A stretch of DNA of 64,000 nt from CAYNLK01 sp964398055 (GTDB taxonomy: Bacteria; Chloroflexota; Anaerolineae; 4572-78; J111). Below the pieces are notes generated by a model. It saw nothing but the letters and a program-made list of their open reading frames with translations, was not told where the DNA came from and did not search any database. The first letter of the stretch is position 1. Each line of letters begins with the position of its first letter. Position numbers and translations under genes: made by a program. Shown in pieces: positions 40,036 through 47,040 of this stretch. The stretch is from contig CAYNLK010000023.1 of the NCBI GenBank assembly GCA_964398055.1, forward strand, positions 40,286 to 104,285. The letters run 5' to 3'.

Positions 40036-40920
40036 GTGGCGGCCTTACCCCAACGTGATCAAAAGGTGTTGGCTGAACTCGTCGGGCGACAGCCGGGCGG
40101 GATGGGTGGCAATGTGGCCTGTGCGGCCAGCCGGTTAGGCTTGCGCACTGGTATGGTGAGCTGGGTTGGCGACGACGCCGACGGGCGGCTAATTCTGGCA
40201 GATTTACAGCGCTTTGGCGTTGACACCCGTCACCTTACGGTCCAAGCCGGGACCAGCACCAACTATACCACCGTGTTGCTCGACCCTTCCGGCGAGAAGG
40301 CCATCCTCATTGTGCCCACTTCCTTTGATATCCTCGCTCTCGATCCACTCTTAACCGCCTACCTGCAAAGCGCCCGATTGGTTTACTGCGCCGCCTATGA
40401 TCCGGAGCAATTGAGGCGCGTGGCTAATGTTGTACACGCCGCTGGCGGACTGGTCAGCACCGATATCGAACCGGCGGCCGGCCTGGCCGACGAGACCCTG
40501 ATCAACCTGTTGGCCGTGGTTGACCTGGCCTTTATCGATGCCAAAACAGTAACCCCCCAGGCTTACGAAGAAACCGCCCGCTACTGGCGTAGCCTGGGAC
40601 CGGAGATAATCATCATGACCTTTGGCGCGGCCGGCTCACTGGCCTGCGACGCCGCCGGCATGACCCGCTGCCCGGCTTTCAACGTGCCGGTTGCCGACAC
40701 GACCGGGGCCGGGGATTGTTTCACCGCCGCCTTTTTGACCGCTTACCTGCGCCAACTGCCGGTCGAGTTGGCCCTGCGCTACGCCAGCGCGGCCGCGGCG
40801 CTGTCCATTCAAGGGTACGGCGCCCGCAGCGCCCTGCCCACCGACGCCCAGGTTCGCACTTTTCTGGCTGACCATCCCCAGGCGTCTCAGGATTGGTCAT
40901 TTCCTCAATCAAAGATTTGA
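40036..40920 (+). CDS. PfkB-family sugar kinase, N-terminus uncertain
   Basis: Ribokinase-like kinase phosphorylating a sugar or nucleoside. Motifs: GRQPGGMGGNVACAASRLGLRTGMVSWVGDD (residues ~15-45), TNYTTVLLDPSGEKAIL, and the catalytic DTTGAGDCFTAAFLTAYL with the Asp base. GTG at 40036 is the only canonical in-frame start, but the preceding 75 bp, in frame to a stop at 39961, encode FDLITIDKSWLDILLK, which matches the first beta-strand of this family. The real start may be ATT at 39970 (AAGG 9 bp upstream). The substrate is unknown; position just ahead of fae is suggestive of C1 or cofactor metabolism. Confidence 0.82.
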   Translation: MAALPQRDQKVLAELVGRQPGGMGGNVACAASRLGLRTGMVSWVGDDADGRLILADLQRFGVDTRHLTVQAGTSTNYTTVLLDPSGEKAILIVPTSFDILALDPLLTAYLQSARLVYCAAYDPEQLRRVANVVHAAGGLVSTDIEPAAGLADETLINLLAVVDLAFIDAKTVTPQAYEETARYWRSLGPEIIIMTFGAAGSLACDAAGMTRCPAFNVPVADTTGAGDCFTAAFLTAYLRQLPVELALRYASAAAALSIQGYGARSALPTDAQVRTFLADHPQASQDWSFPQSKI

Positions 40921-40945
40921 CAATAGCTCGGACTGCGGGTATATA
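40917..40945 (+). promoter_or_regulatory. fae: Strong promoter upstream of fae
   Basis: TTGACA (40917-40922) with a 17-bp spacer to TATATA (40940-40945), overlapping TATAAT at 40942-40947. The -35 box overlaps the kinase stop codon. It drives fae through a ~170-nt leader with a family A palindrome. A promoter this close to consensus fits the high expression expected of a formaldehyde scavenger. Confidence 0.7.
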
Positions 40946-41004
40946 ATTGAGTTATTGCTGCATTTTTCCCCATGAAGCAACTTAAAACTTGGCGCCTGTG
41001 CAAA

Positions 41005-41034
41005 AGTGAACGGCACTTCAAGTGCCGGTCACCT
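41005..41034. repeat. Dispersed palindrome family A, copy 4
   Basis: AGTGAACGGCACTT and AAGTGCCGGTCACCT form near-perfect arms around CA, inside the fae leader. Could affect fae mRNA stability or translation. Confidence 0.7.
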
Positions 41035-41122
41035 GTCCTGCCCTGTAAGGTACCACGCTCACAGGTTACTTAATCTCTGGGCGCGTTACAAAAAAAATCT
41101 TATCAGTCAAAGGAGAAAATCG

Positions 41123-41635
41123 ATGAGCAAAGTAATGATGGTGGGTGAATGTTTGGTTGGCGACGGCAATGAAGTCGCCCATATCGATCTGCTGATTGGG
41201 CCGAAAGATGGCCCGGTGGGGCAGGCCTTTGCGGCCTCGTTGGTGAATCAGACCGACGGTTTTACCTCGCTACTGTCGTTGATTACCCCCAATTTGCCGG
41301 CCAAACCGGACACGATTATGACCAACAAGGTCACCATCAAGGGCGCCAACCAGGCCGTCCAGATGTTCGGGCCGGCCCAGGCCGCCGTGGCCCGGGCGGT
41401 GGTCGATTCGGTCAAAGAGGGGGTCATCCCCAAAGATCAGGTCGACGATTTGTGCATCATCGTGGGGGTTTTCATTCACTGGGACGCTGAGGATACCAAG
41501 AAGATTTACCAGTGGAATTACGAAGCGACCAAAGTGGCCCTCAAGCGGGCCATAACCGGCCAGCCTGGCATCGATGAGGTGCTGGCCCAGGAAGCCGCGG
41601 CCCGCCATCCCTTTGCCGGCGGCCACGAAGGTTAA
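41123..41635 (+). CDS. fae: Formaldehyde-activating enzyme
   Basis: Catalyses condensation of formaldehyde with H4MPT to methylene-H4MPT. The 170-residue protein is the normal family size and closely follows the proteobacterial Fae: VGECLVGDGNEVAHIDLLIGPKDGPVG with the catalytic His, LLSLITPNLPAKPDTIMTNKVTIKGANQAVQMFGPAQAAVARAV, FIHWDAEDTKKIYQWNYEATKVALKRA and the end HPFAGG. ATG at 41123 has AGGAG at 7-8 bp. It has its own strong promoter and a rho-independent terminator, so it is monocistronic. It links free formaldehyde to the mtdB-mch-ftr-fmd route in this window and is the best evidence for formaldehyde oxidation or detoxification. Confidence 0.97.
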   Translation: MSKVMMVGECLVGDGNEVAHIDLLIGPKDGPVGQAFAASLVNQTDGFTSLLSLITPNLPAKPDTIMTNKVTIKGANQAVQMFGPAQAAVARAVVDSVKEGVIPKDQVDDLCIIVGVFIHWDAEDTKKIYQWNYEATKVALKRAITGQPGIDEVLAQEAAARHPFAGGHEG

Positions 41636-41680
41636 ACCTGTTGCTGGCTTTTCCTTAAAACTTCATTGATATTAAAATTA

Positions 41681-41723
41681 GGGCGACCTGTTTGAACCGG
41701 CAGGTCGCCTTTATTTATTTTTT
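41681..41723 (+). terminator. Rho-independent terminator after fae
   Basis: GGCGACCTG (41682-41690) and CAGGTCGCC (41701-41709) form a 9-bp stem with a 10-base loop, followed by TTTATTTATTTTTT. Confidence 0.85.
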
Positions 41724-41746
41724 CTGGACAGAGAAGGATGACAGCT

Positions 41747-42478
41747 ATGAAACTTGCGGGAAAGGCAGCCCTGGTGACCGGCGGGGCCAGGCGTTTGGGC
41801 AGAGCGATTGCCTTGGGCCTGGCCGGGGCCGGGGCAAATATCGCTTTGCACTACCACACCTCGGCTGAAGAAGCCGCGGCCGTCGCCGCCGAGATTCGCC
41901 GGCTGGGGGTGAAGGTCGCAACGGTGCAAGGTAACCTGGCCCATGTAGCTGAGGCCGAGCGGGTGGTTGACGAGGCGGCCGCGGCCTGGGGTCGGCTGGA
42001 CATTTTAGTGAATAACGCCGCCATCTTAAGCCAAACCCCCTGCGGTACGGTCACCGCGGCCCAGTGGGAGGCCCTGCTAAACACCAACCTGCGCGGCCCC
42101 TTTTTCTGCGCCCAGCGGGCCGGCCAGATTATGCCACAAAACGACGGCGGCGTCATCATCAACTTCACCGATACCGGCGTCGACCTGGCCTGGCGGGGTT
42201 ACCTGCCTTACCTGATCAGCAAAGCGGGGGTGGAAATGATGACCTATGGCCTGGCCAAAGAGCTGGCCCCGACCGTGCGGGTCAACGCCATTGCGCCCGG
42301 CCCGGTGCTGCTGGTAGAAGGGCACACCCCCGCCGAACGGGACCAGTTTATCCACAATACGCTGCTCAAACGCCTGGGCGGAGCTGAATCCATTGTTGAA
42401 GCGGTGCTCTACCTGGTCCGGGCGGAGTTTGTAACCGGGGTGGTGCTACGGGTGGATGGGGGGCAGCGCTGGCGGTGA
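41747..42478 (+). CDS. Short-chain reductase resembling pteridine reductase
   Basis: 243-residue NAD(P)H-dependent SDR. TGGARRLGRAIA is the cofactor loop, with the Arg characteristic of pteridine reductases (PTR1/FolM) that favours NADPH. NNAAILSQTP, INFTDTGVDLAWRGYLPYLISKAG (catalytic Tyr-x3-Lys; the Asp in FTD replaces the usual Ser, as in pteridine reductases) and VNAIAPGPVLL follow. No dihydromethanopterin reductase of the DmrA type is seen in the window, so this protein is a candidate for reducing the dihydro form to H4MPT. ATG at 41747 with AAGGA 8 bp upstream; ATG at 41738 is too close. Simple fatty-acid-type SDR activity remains possible. Confidence 0.78.
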   Translation: MKLAGKAALVTGGARRLGRAIALGLAGAGANIALHYHTSAEEAAAVAAEIRRLGVKVATVQGNLAHVAEAERVVDEAAAAWGRLDILVNNAAILSQTPCGTVTAAQWEALLNTNLRGPFFCAQRAGQIMPQNDGGVIINFTDTGVDLAWRGYLPYLISKAGVEMMTYGLAKELAPTVRVNAIAPGPVLLVEGHTPAERDQFIHNTLLKRLGGAESIVEAVLYLVRAEFVTGVVLRVDGGQRWR

Positions 42479-42487
42479 GGCCGGGCG

Positions 42488-43183
42488 TTATACCCCCAAA
42501 TAACGGTGCATCACCTCCGGCTGCTGGCGCAGTTGGGCCGGCGTACCCTCAAAAACAATCTGGCCCTTACTCATCACGTATAGCCGGTCGGCCAGTTCCA
42601 GGGCCAGAGCCAGATTCTGTTCCACCAGCAAAATCGACAGCCCTTCGCGGCGCAGTTGGCCGACAATCCGTTTGATTTCCATCACGATGAGGGGGGCCAA
42701 CCCCTCCGATGGTTCATCCAGCAGCAGCAGGCGGGGGTTGGTCATTAGAGCACGGGCAATGGCTAACATTTGCTGCTCGCCGCCGCTGAGCTGCCAGCCC
42801 AGATTTTTTTGCCGGGCGGCCAGGGCCGGAAAGGTTGCCAGCACCCGCTCCAGGTTCCAGCCGCGGCCGTGGCCGTTCCGGGCGGCCAGGGTGATGTTTT
42901 CGCGCACGGTCAGGGTGGGGAAAATGGCCCGGCCTTGCGGGGCCAATCCCACCCCTAACCGGGCAATCTGGTGCGAGGGCAGGTGGGTCAACTCAACGTC
43001 ATCCAGCCGGATGCGCCCCTGCTGCGGCCGGACGAAGCCGATGATCGAGTTGATGGTGGTGGTTTTGCCGGCGCCGTTGCGCCCCAACAGGGCCACCACC
43101 TCGCCGGCCTCGACGTGCAGGGAGACGCCTTGCAGGATGTGGCTGTCGCCATAATAGGTGTGTAACTGCTCAAGGGTTAGCAT
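42488..43183 (-). CDS. livF: Branched-chain amino acid-type ABC transporter ATPase LivF
   Basis: 231-residue ATPase of a Liv-type importer. Walker A GRNGAGKTTTIN, Q-loop LAPQGRAIF, signature LSGGEQQMLAIARAL, Walker B LLLLDEPSEGLAP and switch His-equivalent LLVEQNLALAL, typical of LivF. ATG at 43181-43183 (MLTLEQLHTYYG) overlaps the livG stop by 14 bp; the upstream extension has no family match. Last gene of the operon. Confidence 0.93.
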   Translation of the reverse strand: MLTLEQLHTYYGDSHILQGVSLHVEAGEVVALLGRNGAGKTTTINSIIGFVRPQQGRIRLDDVELTHLPSHQIARLGVGLAPQGRAIFPTLTVRENITLAARNGHGRGWNLERVLATFPALAARQKNLGWQLSGGEQQMLAIARALMTNPRLLLLDEPSEGLAPLIVMEIKRIVGQLRREGLSILLVEQNLALALELADRLYVMSKGQIVFEGTPAQLRQQPEVMHRYLGV

Positions 43184-43922
43184 TGTCAAAACCCAGATAA
43201 ATTTCCTGCACCTGGGGATCAGCCCGCACCTCGGCCGGCGACCCTTCGCTGATGATCTGGCCATAGTGCAACACGGTAATGCGGTCGGCCAGGCTGAAAA
43301 CCACGTCCATATCGTGTTCCACGATCAAAATGGTCAGGGAGGCGGGTAGACTCTTAATCAGGGCAATGATCTCGGCCGTTTCCGCGGGCGACATGCCCGC
43401 GGTCGGCTCGTCGAGTAAGAGAATTTTGGGCTGGCCGGCCAGGGCCAGGGCCACTTCCAAAGCTCGCTGCTGGCCATAGGCCAGGGTGCTGACCGGGGCG
43501 TCTTGCTGCGCCTGCAGATCCACTCGCTCCAGCAGTTGGTCGACGGCCCGGCTAAGGCCATTGCGCCGCGCCGCCCGGCTAAAGAGCGCCCTGGCCCAGC
43601 CAGGTGGTTGGGGCACGGCCAGGTAAACATTCTCAAAGACGGTCAGATTGGCAAACAGGTTATTGCGCTGAAAGGTGCGTCCCAGCCCCAGCCTGGCCCG
43701 CCGGTGAGTCGAAAGGGCGGTGATATCCCGGCCGTGCAGGTAGACCCGGCCTGCACTGGGGCGGAGTTCGCCGGTGATCAGGTTGAACAGGGTACTTTTG
43801 CCAGCCCCGTTCGGGCCGATGATGGCCCGGCGTTCGCCCGCTTCCACGCTCATCGTCACTTCGTTGAGAGCGGTTATCCCACCGAATTGCCGGCATAACC
43901 GGCTCACGGTTAGCTGGCTCAT
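43170..43922 (-). CDS. livG: Liv-type ABC transporter ATPase LivG
   Basis: 250-residue ATPase. Walker A GPNGAGKSTLFNLITG, GRTFQRNNLFANLTVFENV typical of LivG, signature-like LAYGQQRALEVALAL, Walker B ILLLDEPTAGMSP and IVEHDMDVVF. Its start overlaps the livM stop by 4 bp and its end overlaps livF, so subunits are made in ratio by coupling. Partner of LivF in the nucleotide-binding heterodimer. Confidence 0.94.
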   Translation of the reverse strand: MSQLTVSRLCRQFGGITALNEVTMSVEAGERRAIIGPNGAGKSTLFNLITGELRPSAGRVYLHGRDITALSTHRRARLGLGRTFQRNNLFANLTVFENVYLAVPQPPGWARALFSRAARRNGLSRAVDQLLERVDLQAQQDAPVSTLAYGQQRALEVALALAGQPKILLLDEPTAGMSPAETAEIIALIKSLPASLTILIVEHDMDVVFSLADRITVLHYGQIISEGSPAEVRADPQVQEIYLGFDNANP

Positions 43923-44926
43923 GGTCGCCCTCGCCTCCGCTCCCGGCGCAAAAAGCCCAGGATGCCCTGCGGGGCCAGCAGAACGAACAGAATAAAGATC
44001 AGCCCGATAATCGTTTGCCAGCGGTCGGTGTAGCTACTGAGGAGTAAGGGCAGCAGTCGAACCACCACCGCGCCGATCATCGGCCCGCTCAAAGTGCCGG
44101 CCCCGCCAATGATGACCATCATCAATACCTGCCCGGAGGTGGTCCAATAGAGGCTATCGGGCGAAACGTGTCGAAAAAAGTGGGCCAGCAACAGCCCGGC
44201 CAGTCCGGCCAGGCTACCGGCGATCAGAAAAGCCCCCAGTTTATACCGGAAGGTATCATAACCGAGCGCCCGCAGCCGCGGTTCGTTCTCGCGAATGCCG
44301 CGCAAGGTCCAGCCGAAGGGGCTGTTGACGATCCGATCCAGCAGCCACCAGGCCAGGGCCAGGCAGCCCAACACCAGGTAATAATAACTCTGGCGCGAGT
44401 CAAACGTGTAGCTCAGCCAACCGAGGCCAATAGACGGCCGGGGTATGCCGGCCAGCCCATCAGAGCCGCCGGTCAGGCCGGACCAGCGAATGGCGATGCT
44501 GTATAACATCTGGGCAAAGGCCAGGGTAATCATCAAAAAGTAGAGACCGCTGGTTCGCAGCGCCAGCAAGCCGGTCAGCAGGGCCAGCAGGGCCGTAGCC
44601 AGAATGACAACCGGCAGCGTGACCAACAGGTTGTCGGTCAGGCCCAGGGCTGGGGCGTTTTGGCCGGTCAGGTAGGCGGTCAAATAGGCGCCCAGGCCAA
44701 AGAAGGCGGCGTGGCCCAGCGAGGGCAGGCCGGTGTAACCGAGTAACAAATCCAGGCTCATGGCGAAAATGGCGAAAATCAGCACCTCAATGGCCAGGCT
44801 CAGGGCGTAACTACCGGCCAGAAGCGGGTAAACCACGGCCAGCAACACAATTCCTGCCAGCACCAGGCGGCGATATTCAAGCAACCATTGCTGCATCGTG
44901 TGGAGGGGGGCATCCAGGGTGGTCAT
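43919..44926 (-). CDS. livM: Liv-type ABC transporter permease LivM
   Basis: 335-residue integral membrane protein with about nine hydrophobic helices. Family marks are LLLGYTGLPSLGHAAFFGLGAYLTAYL near residue 60, LYFLMITLAFAQMLY and NSPFGWTLRGIRENEPRLRALGYDTFRYKL (the ATPase-contact loop). Four-base overlaps with livH and livG. Confidence 0.93.
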   Translation of the reverse strand: MTTLDAPLHTMQQWLLEYRRLVLAGIVLLAVVYPLLAGSYALSLAIEVLIFAIFAMSLDLLLGYTGLPSLGHAAFFGLGAYLTAYLTGQNAPALGLTDNLLVTLPVVILATALLALLTGLLALRTSGLYFLMITLAFAQMLYSIAIRWSGLTGGSDGLAGIPRPSIGLGWLSYTFDSRQSYYYLVLGCLALAWWLLDRIVNSPFGWTLRGIRENEPRLRALGYDTFRYKLGAFLIAGSLAGLAGLLLAHFFRHVSPDSLYWTTSGQVLMMVIIGGAGTLSGPMIGAVVVRLLPLLLSSYTDRWQTIIGLIFILFVLLAPQGILGFLRRERRRGRP

Positions 44927-45795
44927 TGGGCCTGCTCCCTCAAGCCGAAGAGACCGGCCGGGCGCAGAAATAGGACCAGGGCCATCAGCGCAAAAATCAA
45001 GAAGAGGGAAAGCTCCGGCCAGAGCGCCCGGCCAAAATTGGCCGCCAGGCCGATCAACAGGCTGCCAAAAAAGGCCCCTTTGAGTGTGCCCAGGCCGCCG
45101 ATGACCACCACGACCAGGGTCAGGACCAGAATTTCAAAATCCAGGCCGGGGTGAAGGTTGAGGATCGGCGCGCCAACCACACCGGCCAGAGCAGCCAGGC
45201 CGGTGCCCAGGGCGAACACGCCGGCAAAGACCAACTGGATGTTGATGCCCAGGCCGCTGACCATCCGGGCGTCGGACACCCCGGCGCGAATGATGGCCCC
45301 CAGGTGAGTCCGCTCTATAAAGAGCCACAGGAACGCGGCCAGGGCCAGGCCAAAACCAATCAGCGCCAGCCGGTAGACCGGAAACTGAATCGAGAAGAGC
45401 GGCACTTGGCCGGCCAACAGCGCCGGCGGGGCAATGGTTTGGACGTGCGCGCCCCAATGCCAGCGCATCAGATCGGCTGCAATCAGGGCCAGGCCAAAGG
45501 TGAACAAAACCTGGCCCAACTGCTGGCGGCGACCATATAGCCGGCGCAGGAAAAAGTATTCGATCAGCAGCCCCAGCCCGGCCACCAGCAGCGGGGCCAA
45601 CAGTAGAGCCAGCCAAAAGTTGCCGGTATTACGAACCAGGCTCAAGCCCAAATAGCCCCCCAACAGGTAAAAAGCGCCGTGGGCCAGGTTGATTACATTC
45701 ATCTGGCCAAAGATCAGCGACAGCCCGGCCGCCAGTACAAACAGCAGCATACTGAAGACCAGGCCGTTCAGCAGTTGGATGATGAAGTTTTCCAT
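44923..45795 (-). CDS. livH: Liv-type ABC transporter permease LivH
   Basis: 290-residue membrane permease. FIIQLLNGLVFSMLLFVLAAGLSLIFGQMNVINLAHGAFYLLGGYLG is the usual LivH N-terminus. ERTHLGAIIRAGVSDARMVSGLGIN forms the ATPase-contact loop and VVVVIGGLGTLKGAFFGSLLIGLA a late helix. Begins directly after the binding-protein stop. Confidence 0.93.
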   Translation of the reverse strand: MENFIIQLLNGLVFSMLLFVLAAGLSLIFGQMNVINLAHGAFYLLGGYLGLSLVRNTGNFWLALLLAPLLVAGLGLLIEYFFLRRLYGRRQQLGQVLFTFGLALIAADLMRWHWGAHVQTIAPPALLAGQVPLFSIQFPVYRLALIGFGLALAAFLWLFIERTHLGAIIRAGVSDARMVSGLGINIQLVFAGVFALGTGLAALAGVVGAPILNLHPGLDFEILVLTLVVVVIGGLGTLKGAFFGSLLIGLAANFGRALWPELSLFLIFALMALVLFLRPAGLFGLREQAQ

Positions 45796-47022
45796 CTAAC
45801 CTTTCGAATCGTCGCCCGGATCGACCACCTCGCCCAGGTTGCCGAGGACGACATTCTCCAGCGCCCCATCGATCTCCTGCACCTGGAGTAGATACATATT
45901 CTGGCGCGGGGCTTGCGAGTGGGCATCCAGGGCAAAGGGGCCGCGCGGACTCTTGAAGCTGACGCCCCCCAACACCTCGATCATCCTATCGACGTTGCTG
46001 GTATCGCCTTGCACAGTGTTGAGCAGATCGACAATTACCCGGCCGGTGTCGTAACCCTGCACATTGTAAACATCGGCCGCTTTCGTGGTTCGCTCGGTGT
46101 AAGCCTTCAAAAAAGCCTGATTCTCGGGATTGTCGAGCCGGGGCGTCCAGTGCAGGCTGTTGTGGATGCCCAGGGCAGCCTCCCCTTCGGCGGGTCGAAC
46201 GTCCTCACCGACGGTAAAGCCGGAAGTGACCAGGGGGATCTGGCCGGACAGCCCAAAATCGTAATAGGCCTTAACAAAGGTGACGGCCGAGCTGCCGCTG
46301 TACCAGGCATAGACCAGGTCGGGCCTGGCCTGGGCCAGCTCGGCAATAAAGGGGGCCGGGTCGCCCATAGAGGGGAAGGGGGTCCGCTGCACGCCGATGA
46401 CCTGACCCCCGTGAGTCTCAAAATTATTGGTAAAAGCCGACACGGCATTTTCCCCGGCGGCGTAGTCCGGGATGGTGACATAGGCTCGCTGGCCCACATT
46501 TTCGGCCGCCCAGGCCCCGATGGGCCAATGCATCATCCAGTTGGTAAAAGAAGTCCGCCAGATGTACGGTGTTTTCAAATCGCGGCTGAGTTCGTTGGCC
46601 CCGGCGTTAGAGCAGATCAGCAGTTTTTTGGTTTCGATCAGGTAGTCGCGCAGGCCGATCAAGACCCCGGAGCTGACCACCCCGGTAAGAAAATCGACCC
46701 CGTCCTGTTCGACGAGTTTGCGGGCTTTTTGCTGGGCCACGTCGGGTTTGATTTCAGTATCTTCCACAATTATTTCAATTTTGCGGCCGCCGCCTTCATT
46801 GCCGGTCTCGTCGAAATACATCTTCATGCCTTCCAGGATATTCTCGCCCAGCACGGCGTAGATATCCGAGAAAGGCAGCAGGACGCCGATTTTGACGACG
46901 TCCCGCCCGCTGCTGCCGCCGCCGCAATAGCTCAACAGCGGCGCGGCCGCCCCCAGCGCTGCAGCCGCGCCGGCCGCCTTGAGAAATTGGCGGCGAGTCA
47001 GTTCCAAATTCTTAATCTCCAT
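45796..47022 (-). CDS. livK: Tat-exported lipoprotein, Liv-type substrate-binding protein
   Basis: 408-residue periplasmic-binding protein of the amino-acid/amide family. It has a twin-arginine signal (TRRQFLKAAGAAAALG) ending in a lipobox (LLSYC), so it is exported folded and lipid-anchored. Mature domain: VKIGVLLPFSDIYAVLGENILEGMKMYF, GVDFLTGVVSSGVLIGLRDYL, YIWRTSFTNWMMHWPIGAWAAENVGQRAYVTIPDYAAGENAV and VYNVQGYDTGRVIVDLL. Tat use for a Liv protein is uncommon compared with Sec. The ligand may be an amide or short amino acid; the adjacent glutamine-synthetase-like ligase suggests an amine-containing substrate. First gene of livKHMGF. Confidence 0.93.
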   Translation of the reverse strand: MEIKNLELTRRQFLKAAGAAAALGAAAPLLSYCGGGSSGRDVVKIGVLLPFSDIYAVLGENILEGMKMYFDETGNEGGGRKIEIIVEDTEIKPDVAQQKARKLVEQDGVDFLTGVVSSGVLIGLRDYLIETKKLLICSNAGANELSRDLKTPYIWRTSFTNWMMHWPIGAWAAENVGQRAYVTIPDYAAGENAVSAFTNNFETHGGQVIGVQRTPFPSMGDPAPFIAELAQARPDLVYAWYSGSSAVTFVKAYYDFGLSGQIPLVTSGFTVGEDVRPAEGEAALGIHNSLHWTPRLDNPENQAFLKAYTERTTKAADVYNVQGYDTGRVIVDLLNTVQGDTSNVDRMIEVLGGVSFKSPRGPFALDAHSQAPRQNMYLLQVQEIDGALENVVLGNLGEVVDPGDDSKG

Positions 47023-47040
47023 AACTCCTCCTGTGTTTGG

